A DNA stretch of 64,000 bases. It comes from Paenibacillus rhizovicinus. Its GTDB lineage: Bacteria > Bacillota > Bacilli > Paenibacillales > Paenibacillaceae. Made by a program: the position numbers and the translations under genes. Shown piece after piece: positions 54,826 through 61,870 of the stretch. Position 1 is the stretch's first letter. Each line of letters starts with the position of its first letter. The stretch covers positions 1,817,001 to 1,881,000 of the forward strand of contig NZ_CP048286.1 in the NCBI RefSeq assembly GCF_010365285.1, in the 5' to 3' direction. Below the pieces are notes generated by a model that was not told the origin of the DNA, did no database searches, and was given only the letters and a program-made list of their open reading frames with translations.

Positions 54826-54960
54826 TTAGCAGCTCTTGCCGTTGTCTGGCGACATCGGTTTCGTGCTGCTGTCTTCGGCCAGCTTATCGCCGTATTGGTC
54901 GAGTCGGCCCGGATGGGATTCCGGTCCTCTCCGCTTCGGCTTGCTGTTTCTTCCCGTCAT
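54826..54960 (-). CDS. 44-residue hydrophilic small protein
   Basis: The ATG at 54960 has GGAGGTGAG six to seven bases upstream, one of the best ribosome sites in the window. It codes MTGRNSKPKRRGPESHPGRL followed by a part with DQYGDKLAEDSSTKPMSPDN and ends GKSC. The protein has a basic N-terminal half and an acidic second half with no hydrophobic stretch, the style of small spore or coat-associated proteins, though no known SASP family is matched. Stop at 54826-54828, just before the shared terminator. I consider it real but without known function. Confidence 0.65.
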   Translation of the reverse strand: MTGRNSKPKRRGPESHPGRLDQYGDKLAEDSSTKPMSPDNGKSC

Positions 54961-55100
54961 TGCTCTCACCTCCATCCTAGCTAAGATGGACGGGAGAGGA
55001 GGATTTCATGCAGACGGCTAATTCCTGTCATGGCGACGGCTTTGCTGGCGACTGGAGCCAGTTTGGAACCAAAGCACCAAACACCAGTCACAGTCACCAA

Positions 55101-56006
55101 TCACATCCGGCTCTGCCGCCGATATTCCGAAGGCGTTAAGCCGATATGCTTGCGGAAGTTCTTGGACAGCACATGGATGCTGGAGTAGCCGTACTTCTCC
55201 GCAATCTGCGTAATGGTCACGTCCGATTGCCGCAGATCGCATTTGATCCGCTGCAGCTTCCGGCGCGTCATATAGTGCTTCGGCGAGAGGCCTGTCTCCT
55301 CGCGGAACAAGGCGTAAAACCGGCTGCGCTTCAAGCCGATTTGCTCGGCGTACTGCACCAGCTCCTGCTCCTCGATTTCCGCTTGGCTCGCCACCAGCTT
55401 CAACAATTCCTTAATGCGCGGGTCGCCGTTATTGCTTGCATCCTTGCTCGTATTCGAGAGAAATAAAGAAAGAAACACCTGAAATTCGCCGCGCAGGCGA
55501 ATGGCTTCCCTCATGTCCGCGCCGCCGATTCGTCCCGGCATCGTCAAGAACCGGTTATGATACGAGAGCCACAGCGGCAAATTATCGATCTTCGTTATCG
55601 GCTCGATTCGGATAGCCGGTTCTTCGTCCATATAGACGGAGAGAGGCGCGGAGTGAAGGGAAAGAATGTGAAAAAACTGCCCTTCGCTCACGAAAGGCCG
55701 CTGCCGCGGATTCCAATCGAAGTACGCGGTCCGGTGAATCATGGGCTCGGACTGGGCAGCCCGCCAACGATGCATTTTGCCGGCAGGAATATAGACGAGC
55801 GTTCCCGCCTTCATCGGATAATCCCGATTATCCATATGCAGATGACCTTCTCCGGTCTCCACGATTATTATCGCGTTCATGTAAGCGATCCGTTCAAAAG
55901 AGGATTCATTCGGGTAGAAAGCATACCGCTGGGCGAACAAGAGAAAGGGGTGAAGAACGGTCGGATCGATCAATGCCTGCTCATTGCCGCCGTAGGCAGC
56001 GCTCAT
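55101..56006 (-). CDS. AraC family regulator of the second sugar importer
   Basis: A 301-residue cytosolic regulator: cupin-like sensor half (IAYMNAIIIVETGEGHLHM ... AGTLVYIPAGKMHRWRA) and a double helix-turn-helix with LVQYAEQIGLKRSRFYALFREETG and ITQIAEKYGYSSIHVLSKNFRKHIGLTPSEYRR. The start is set by GAGGAGG eight bases before the ATG at 56006; an ATG 14 codons earlier is too close to its GGAG. It lies directly behind the solute-binding gene, separated by a strong hairpin. Confidence 0.92.
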   Translation of the reverse strand: MSAAYGGNEQALIDPTVLHPFLLFAQRYAFYPNESSFERIAYMNAIIIVETGEGHLHMDNRDYPMKAGTLVYIPAGKMHRWRAAQSEPMIHRTAYFDWNPRQRPFVSEGQFFHILSLHSAPLSVYMDEEPAIRIEPITKIDNLPLWLSYHNRFLTMPGRIGGADMREAIRLRGEFQVFLSLFLSNTSKDASNNGDPRIKELLKLVASQAEIEEQELVQYAEQIGLKRSRFYALFREETGLSPKHYMTRRKLQRIKCDLRQSDVTITQIAEKYGYSSIHVLSKNFRKHIGLTPSEYRRQSRM

Positions 56007-56066
56007 CCAGGATTCCTCCTCGGCCATTCGAGTCTTGTAGTCGACCATGCTCCAGCTTCATTATAG

Positions 56067-56113
56067 AACCGGCCGTGCGGCAAGGACAACCCTCCTCCGC
56101 CGCACGGCCGGTT
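56067..56113 (-). terminator. Strong hairpin between solute-binding and AraC genes
   Basis: A perfect 15-bp GC-rich stem (56067-56081 with 56099-56113). No clear T run follows, so it may slow polymerase or protect the upstream mRNA rather than end all transcription. Confidence 0.6.
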
Positions 56114-56127
56114 CCTCATCCGATCGC

Positions 56128-57810
56128 TTATTTCTTCTGTTTGTCGTACGCGTCCTGGTAAATCTCCAGATAATGCTTCAAATTCAAACCGTCGAAGCCT
56201 TTGATGTAGCTGTCCCACTCGGAATCCGTCAGCTTCTTGGAGCCCGTTACGAACTGCGCCATGTTCGAACGAACATAGTCATTGATCTGCGTACGCAGCA
56301 TGATCGCTTCGTTCGCATCGTTCTCCTCCATGAAGATCGTAAGCGGGAACGTCTCTTCCGGCTGGCGGTTCTCGTAATTCTTCGCCGTCTCGAGATAGAG
56401 GCGATATTCATACCCTTGCTGGGAGAACTGATCTTCCGGCGCCGTCCACGATTCGCGAATCTCGCGCGTCCGTCTCGTGATGCCCATTTGATCCCATGCG
56501 TCGTTGTAGGTCGTCGTTACATCCCAATATTTCGGATTCAAACTGTATTTCGCTTGATTGCCGTGCACGTCCTTCTCGCCATCCTTCGCCTTCTCCCAAT
56601 AGTTGCCTTCGAGGCCGTATTCGTTCATGATGGCATGCTCTTCGGAATACATGTAGTCCGCCATCTTGATCGCCGCGATCGCCTGCTCTTCGGTCGCCTT
56701 GTTCGTAATGGCGAATTGTCCGTTGCCATACGCTTTGTAGTACCCGGAATAGGCGACGCCTCCAGGTCCGGTAAGCGGAGCTACCGTCACATACTCTTTA
56801 TGACGGTTCTGCCCTTCGGCCAAGCTGAAATACATGCCGATATGGCCGGCCGTTACGCTGCCGCTGACGTTGTCGCCTTCTTTGTTGCCGACTTGCGCCA
56901 TCTGGTCATTGTTCTGCGTGAACGCCTCTTTGTCGATCAAGCCTTCGCTGAACAGCTTGTTGATATACGTCAGTCCTTCGCGCCATTCCGGTTGATTCGC
57001 CGCCAGCTGCACCTTGCCGTCTTTCATATAGAAGAAGTCCTCATCGTTATCGTAGATAAAAGAATTCATCAAGAAGTTCGACGGAATGCCGTGCCACGTA
57101 TTGAACGCGCCGGACAGCGGAATTTCGTCCGCCTTGCCGTTGCCGTTCGGATCCTGGGTCTTGAACGCTTTCAGCACCTGGTAATATTCTTCGGTCGTCG
57201 TCGGCATTTTCAGCCCCAGCTTATCCAGCCATGTCTTGTCGATCCACATCTTCTGCGAGTACCAGCAGTGGAAGCAATCGTTAATATGCGGGAGCGCATA
57301 GATGTTGCCGTCCGGCGCCGTAATCGCCGCCTGCAAATCTTTATCCTCGGCGAAAGCGCGCTTGATCTCGTTCCCGTATTTATCGATCAGCTCGTTAAGC
57401 GGCTTCAGGATGCCTTGTTTGCCGTAGCTGATTTGTTCCGCCTGCGAGAAGTCGCCCGACAGGAAGACGGACGGATAGTCGCCGCTCGCCATGATCAGCT
57501 TCTTCTTGTCCTTGGCGTTGGCGCTTGGCGTCGCGTCGAACTTGAATTTAATATTGAGTTTATTCTCGATGTATTTGGTCACCGTATTCGTGTTGATGTC
57601 CTCGATGCGCGGCGATACGCTGATGAACGTGTCCAGCGTGACGGGTTTCCCGCTGCTGCCCGCGTCTCCGCCGCTATTGTTCGTGCCTGCGGTCCCTGCG
57701 TTCGATCCCCCGCCGCCGTTTCCTTTGTCGTTGCCGTTGCTGCATGCGGTGAAGATCATGGCCATGATCAGAATGAGTCCGAGCAATTGCGAGCTTCTCT
57801 TCATTTTCAA
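56128..57810 (-). CDS. Extracellular solute-binding lipoprotein of the second importer
   Basis: A 560-residue lipoprotein. Signal peptide with lipobox FTAC (Cys23), then a Gly/Asn-rich linker and a large type I sugar-binding domain (LDTFISVSPRIEDINTNTVTKY ... GDYPSVFLSGDFSQAEQISYG ... PHINDCFHCWYSQKMWIDKTWLDKLGLK). The start is TTG at 57810, with AAGGAGG eight bases upstream. It follows two permease genes and contains all expected parts, in contrast to the frameshifted gene at 34177. It binds an unknown oligosaccharide outside the membrane. Confidence 0.9.
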   Translation of the reverse strand: MKMKRSSQLLGLILIMAMIFTACSNGNDKGNGGGGSNAGTAGTNNSGGDAGSSGKPVTLDTFISVSPRIEDINTNTVTKYIENKLNIKFKFDATPSANAKDKKKLIMASGDYPSVFLSGDFSQAEQISYGKQGILKPLNELIDKYGNEIKRAFAEDKDLQAAITAPDGNIYALPHINDCFHCWYSQKMWIDKTWLDKLGLKMPTTTEEYYQVLKAFKTQDPNGNGKADEIPLSGAFNTWHGIPSNFLMNSFIYDNDEDFFYMKDGKVQLAANQPEWREGLTYINKLFSEGLIDKEAFTQNNDQMAQVGNKEGDNVSGSVTAGHIGMYFSLAEGQNRHKEYVTVAPLTGPGGVAYSGYYKAYGNGQFAITNKATEEQAIAAIKMADYMYSEEHAIMNEYGLEGNYWEKAKDGEKDVHGNQAKYSLNPKYWDVTTTYNDAWDQMGITRRTREIRESWTAPEDQFSQQGYEYRLYLETAKNYENRQPEETFPLTIFMEENDANEAIMLRTQINDYVRSNMAQFVTGSKKLTDSEWDSYIKGFDGLNLKHYLEIYQDAYDKQKK

Positions 57811-57869
57811 GACAGACGCCTCCTTGGTATTGTCATCGTACCATGCTTCTCTCTTTCAGCACACCATTG

Positions 57870-57885
57870 TTGAAATCGCTTTCAA
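57870..57885. promoter_or_regulatory. Catabolite-responsive element (cre)
   Basis: TTGAAATCGCTTTCAA fits the CcpA-binding consensus WTGNAANCGNWNNCAW exactly and is a near-palindrome. It lies 60 bases before the solute-binding gene, in the gap behind the second permease gene. This suggests glucose repression of at least the binding-protein gene. Confidence 0.7.
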
Positions 57886-57922
57886 ACGACGGCATCACCC
57901 CCATACTCGACAGCTCCAGGCC

Positions 57923-58822
57923 CTATCCTTTCAGTGATCCGATCATGATGCCTTGGACGAAATATTTCTGAACGAACGGGTAGATGGCCAGTATCGGCAC
58001 CGTCGCCACGACGATCAGGGAGAACTTGAGCAAATCCCGCAGCCCTTGCATCGCCGCCATCTTGTTCGCGTCCACCATCATGCTTGAATCGATGGAGTTG
58101 AGAATGAGAATGTTGCGCAAAATGATTTGGAGCGGAAACAGATTCTGCGACTTCAAGAAGATGAGCGCCTCGAAATACGCGTTCCACTGGCTGACCGCAT
58201 ACATCAGCACGAGTACCGCCAAAATCGGCTTGGACAGCGGCAGCACGACGCGCCACAGGAATCCAAGATCGGTGCAGCCGTCCAGTTCGGCCGCCTCGCC
58301 AAGCTCCTTCGGGATGCTCGTCTGAAAGAACGTTCTCGCGATAATCACTTGCCAGACCGCCATCGCGCTCGGCAGCAGCATCGCCCATCTCGTGTCGAGG
58401 AGATGCAGGTTCTTCACCGTCAAATAGTAGGGAATCAAGCCGCCGCTGAACATCATCGTCAGCACGAGGAAACCCATGATGACGTTGCGGCCGTAGAAGG
58501 TCGATCGGGAAAGCGGGTAGGCCAGCATAACGGTCAAGCCGACGTTGATGAATACGCCGACGACGGTATAGAAGAGTGAATTGGCGTACCCCGTCGTGAT
58601 CTGCGGATTCGAGAATATCGCACGGTAGCCCGCGAGACTGAAGTCCACCGGCAGCAGCCATACTTTGCCGCTGATGACCGCTTGGGGCGAGCTGAAGGAA
58701 GAGCTTACGATATAGATCAGCGGGTACAGCACCACCAGCAGCACAAGGCCCAGAAAAGCATATACCAGCGTCAGAAACAGCTTGTCGCCGACGGATTCCC
58801 GAATGGCGTTCGAACGTGTCAT
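57923..58822 (-). CDS. ABC sugar importer permease, YtcP type (second importer)
   Basis: A 299-residue membrane protein with about six helices. The EAA loop is ELGEAAELDGCTDLGFLWR followed by VVLP, and the end VQKYFVQGIMIGSLKG is characteristic. GGAGG is before the ATG at 58822. It partners the permease coded just upstream, with a gap of 13 bases. Confidence 0.92.
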   Translation of the reverse strand: MTRSNAIRESVGDKLFLTLVYAFLGLVLLVVLYPLIYIVSSSFSSPQAVISGKVWLLPVDFSLAGYRAIFSNPQITTGYANSLFYTVVGVFINVGLTVMLAYPLSRSTFYGRNVIMGFLVLTMMFSGGLIPYYLTVKNLHLLDTRWAMLLPSAMAVWQVIIARTFFQTSIPKELGEAAELDGCTDLGFLWRVVLPLSKPILAVLVLMYAVSQWNAYFEALIFLKSQNLFPLQIILRNILILNSIDSSMMVDANKMAAMQGLRDLLKFSLIVVATVPILAIYPFVQKYFVQGIMIGSLKG

Positions 58823-58835
58823 GTTGGGTCGCCTC

Positions 58836-59810
58836 CTACCATAAGCTGCTTTCGGATATGCGTCTGGCAAAGTAATTGACGCTTAACAGCAGCACGAGAT
58901 TGATAACCGAATTGAATAAATCGACGGCGGCCGAGAAGCTGAAATTCGCGCCCAGCAAACCGATCTTGTACACGTAGGTCGAGATGACTTCCGAGGTGCT
59001 CGTATTGAGCGGATTTTGCATCAGGTAAATTTTCTCGAAGCCTACGTTCATGATCTGCCCGACGTTCAGAATAAGCAGAATGGTCGCCGCCGGCATGATG
59101 CCCGGCAAGTCGATATGCCACACTTTCCGGATCCGGGAAGCCCCGTCGACGCGTGCCGCTTCATATAGATCGACATTGATGCCGGACAGCGCCGCCAAAT
59201 AAATGACCGCCCCGTATCCGATGCCCTGCCACACGTTCGACCATACGAAAATGCTGCTGAAGTAGTTGGGGATCCCCATGAAATTGACGGACTCCATCCC
59301 GAACACGTTCAGAATATGATCGACGAAGCCGAGTCTCGGCGAGAGGAACAAAATAATCATGGAGACCATGACGATCGTCGAAATAAAATACGGCGCGAAC
59401 GTGACCATCTGCACCAGCCGCTTGAAGCGCATGCTGCGGACTTCGTTAATGGCGAGCGCCAGCAGAATCGGTGCGGGAAACCCGATGATCAGCGAGTAGA
59501 TGCTGATGACCAGCGTGTTCTTGATCAGGATCCAGAAGTTCGGCGAGCTGAAGAACGTGGAGAAATGTTTCATCCCCGCCCAGTCGCTGCCGGTGATGCC
59601 CTTCACCGGACTGAAATCCCTGAAGGCGATCTGCGCGCCGTACATCGGGATATATTTGAAGATGACCAAGTAAGCAATCGGCAGCAGCACGAGCAGATAC
59701 AACTGCCAATGCCGCTTCACCCTCTTCCCGCGATCCCTGAGCACAAGCGATGTGCCGCTGATGGTTGATTCCGTCTTCTTCCTTTCAAGTGCCCCCGTCG
59801 TTGCCGGCAT
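58836..59810 (-). CDS. ABC sugar importer permease, LplB type (second importer)
   Basis: A 324-residue membrane protein; after a basic cytoplasmic N-terminus of about 30 residues there are six helices, starting LYLLVLLPIAYLVIFKYIP. The EAA loop is DLYEAARVDGASRIRKVWH followed by IDLP. GAGGG precedes the ATG. It is the first gene of the operon permease-permease-binding protein-regulator. No ATPase gene is present. The promoter must lie in 59811-60000, next to the GC-rich minisatellite. Confidence 0.92.
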   Translation of the reverse strand: MPATTGALERKKTESTISGTSLVLRDRGKRVKRHWQLYLLVLLPIAYLVIFKYIPMYGAQIAFRDFSPVKGITGSDWAGMKHFSTFFSSPNFWILIKNTLVISIYSLIIGFPAPILLALAINEVRSMRFKRLVQMVTFAPYFISTIVMVSMIILFLSPRLGFVDHILNVFGMESVNFMGIPNYFSSIFVWSNVWQGIGYGAVIYLAALSGINVDLYEAARVDGASRIRKVWHIDLPGIMPAATILLILNVGQIMNVGFEKIYLMQNPLNTSTSEVISTYVYKIGLLGANFSFSAAVDLFNSVINLVLLLSVNYFARRISESSLW

Positions 59811-59999
59811 GATGTTCCCTCACTTCCCTTCCTTACGATTCGTACTTCGTGATTGGTCGAGCTGGATTGATTTCAACGATAAAGGAACGGATTCTTGCGG
59901 ACAACGGCCACTAATCCATGGGTGGATGATTTTTCCGTGTGCCGCACCGCTGCTGGGTTTCCCGCGCCAGCGCGCAATTTTCCGGGCGCCGCTCATCTT

Positions 60000-60572
60000 T
60001 CCGGCGGCGGGCGGCGGGGCAGGGAGCGGCCGGCGGCCGGGGCGAGGCGGCCTGGCGAGGCGGCCGGGCGTGCTGGCCGGGCGAGGCGGCGGGGCGGCGG
60101 GGCGAGGCGGCCGGCCGAGGCGGCCGGGCGTGCTGGCCGGGCGTGCTGGCCGGGCGGCGGGGCGTGCTGGCGGAGCGTGCTGGCCGGGCGAGGCGGCCGG
60201 GCGTGCTGGCCGGGCGAGACGGCCGGGCGTGCTGGCCGCAGGGCGAGACGGCCGCGGGGCGGGAGCGGCCGGCGGCCGGGCGTGCTGGCCGGGCGTGCTG
60301 GCCGGGCGAGGCGGCCGGGCGTGCTGGCCGGGCGAGCTTGCCGCAGGGCGAGACGGCCGCGGGGCGGGAGCGGCCGGCGGCCGGGCGTGCTGGACGGGCG
60401 GCGGGGCGTGCTGGCGGAGCGTGCTGGCCGGGCGAGGCGGCCGGGCGTGCTGGACGGGCGAGACGGCGCGGCGTGCTGGACGGGCGTGCTGGCCGGGCGT
60501 GCTGGACGGGCGAGACGGCGCGGCGTGCTGGACGGGCGTGCTGGACGGGCGTGCTGACCGGGCGCTGTGACT
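60000..60572. repeat. GC-rich minisatellite with a 13-nt unit
   Basis: About 570 bases built from 13-nt units GCGTGCTGGCCGG, GCGAGGCGGCCGG and variants. A higher-order copy recurs: the segment starting CCGCAGGGCGAGACGG occurs at 60236 and again at 60341, 105 bp apart. All six frames are open because the GC content is extreme, but a 13-nt period is not a multiple of three, so coding is unlikely. It lies between the importer operon and the second membrane sensor gene. Confidence 0.9.
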
Positions 60573-60583
60573 TGGGGCCTCAG

Positions 60584-60700
60584 CCGCGGGGCGGCCGCGT
60601 GCAGTCGGAGAGGCGCTACAACTTGCTCTCCCCAACCGCGGGGCGGCGCGCATAGTCGGAGGCGCTTGCGGCTTGCTGGCCACAGCCGCGGGGCAGCCGC
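60584..60700. repeat. Tandem repeat, about 52 bp
   Basis: Units opening CCGCGGGGC begin at 60584, 60636 and 60686 (spacing 52 and 50), each followed by a similar GTCGGAG and CTTGCT segment. Confidence 0.75.
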
Positions 60701-60782
60701 GCACCACCCCAGCCACTGAGCGACGCATGCATTTGGCCTCCGGTCCACTCCGCTCTCGCCGCCACGGAAAAGTTACATCGTA

Positions 60783-60962
60783 ATGGCCACAGGGGCCGCT
60801 ATTTACTCGTTTTCGGGACTTCTGGTCATTGAGCGGCCACAGGCGCCGTTATTACCCTCGATAGCGCCAAAACCAGCCTCCACGTGTACAATAACGGATT
60901 TCCTGGCCGCCAACACATCGAATATCAATGAAAACCAACCAATAGCGGATCTCCTGGCCGCA
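60783..60962. repeat. Nested inverted-repeat element, about 180 bp
   Basis: Left arms with GGCCACAGG and GCCGCTATT or GCCGTTATT start at 60785 and 60835, 50 bp apart. Right arms in opposite orientation, ATAACGGATTTCCTGGCCGC and ATAGCGGATCTCCTGGCCGC, start at 60891 and 60942. The geometry is the same as in the elements at 11215 and 61044, with a different motif. Confidence 0.75.
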
Positions 60963-61043
60963 ATCTTTTCTCAAGCATCGCACCGACCTCCTCTCTGGCA
61001 TAATGCCGTGCAACTCGAAGGACCTTCGCCAGTACATTCACGT

Positions 61044-61236
61044 TAACGAATCCAGGAATCGTTATTTGGTGTTTTTAACGTCTCTTTCGAATCTAACGAA
61101 CTCCAGAGTGCTTATACATGTAAACTCGAGCGAAAAACAAGCAAAATAATTGCTTTTGAGTTCATTAGCGTCTGTAAGATTCGTTAGAATCCCAACGGAC
61201 CGTAAAAAGCCAAAATAAGGCTAGTACAGTTCGTTA
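61044..61236. repeat. Nested inverted-repeat element, 193 bp
   Basis: Four TAACGA-type arms: TAACGAATC (61044), TAACGAACT (61094), then the complements GATTCGTTA (ending 61186) and AGTTCGTTA (ending 61236). Inner and outer arms are offset by exactly 50 bp on each side. The spans of 193 and 93 bp match those of the element at 11215 (192 and 92). Confidence 0.82.
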
Positions 61237-61270
61237 GCCCCATGGGTGGCGCTTCGTCAGCTCCGCAGGC

Positions 61271-61560
61271 CGCGCTCTCTTCAGCTTCGCGGGCTGCTCT
61301 CTCGTCAACTCCGCAGCCCGCGCTCTCTTCAGCTTCGCGGACTGCTCTCTCGTCAACTCCGCGGGCTGCACTCCCTTCAGCTCCGGGCTACTCTTTCGTC
61401 AGCTCCGCAGCCCGCGCTCTCTTCAGCTTCGCGGGCTGCTCTCTCGTCAAATCCGCGGGCTGCCCTCTCTTCCACTCCGCGAGTAACTCTCTTCAATTCC
61501 GCGGGCTACTCACTTCCACTCCGCGGACTGCCCTTTCCAACTCCGCGGGCTGCTCTCTTC
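61271..61560. repeat. Tandem repeat, about 47-48 bp with 24-bp half units
   Basis: CGCGCTCTCTTCAGCTTCGC recurs at 61271, 61319 and 61413 (spacing 48 and 94). Half units TCAGCTCCGC / TCAACTCCGCGG repeat about every 24 bases to 61560. A reading frame crosses it but has no ribosome site or domain. Confidence 0.75.
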
Positions 61561-61794
61561 ATTCTGCTCCATCACCAGCTCCGCAGGTGACGCTCAACAC
61601 TTTCGTTGGCTTCATCGCACAACCAGCCCGAACGCGAAGCGCACTATAACTCCCTAGCGGGATCCCCAACTCGAAAATTCAGCTCCAACACGCAACGCAG
61701 AACCCAACGCGAGTATCGCCGCTTCGGTTTCCGACGCCACCGCTCACGCCGGAGGCTCTGCCTCTTGCCCGTCATTCTAAACAACGATATACGC
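61561..61794. other. Intergenic stretch, nothing recognised
   Basis: No gene, promoter or repeat stands out between the 47-bp repeat and the sensor terminator. Confidence 0.4.
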
Positions 61795-61838
61795 AAAAAG
61801 GCCGTCCCGCGTCATCTTCGATGACGGCTAGGACGGCC
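61795..61838 (-). terminator. Terminator of the second membrane sensor gene
   Basis: Stem GGCCGTCC with GGACGGCC (61800-61807 with 61831-61838) enclosing a second stem CGTCATC/GATGACG, followed by five T on the minus strand. Confidence 0.85.
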
Positions 61839-61870
61839 CCTCGTTGTTCGCCGGATGCGGTCATCCGGCC

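Noticed and set aside
59820-60748. Several long overlapping reading frames in the GC-rich tract
   Set aside because: All frames are open because of extreme GC content and a 13-nt repeat; a 13-nt period cannot encode a regular protein repeat and no ribosome sites are present.
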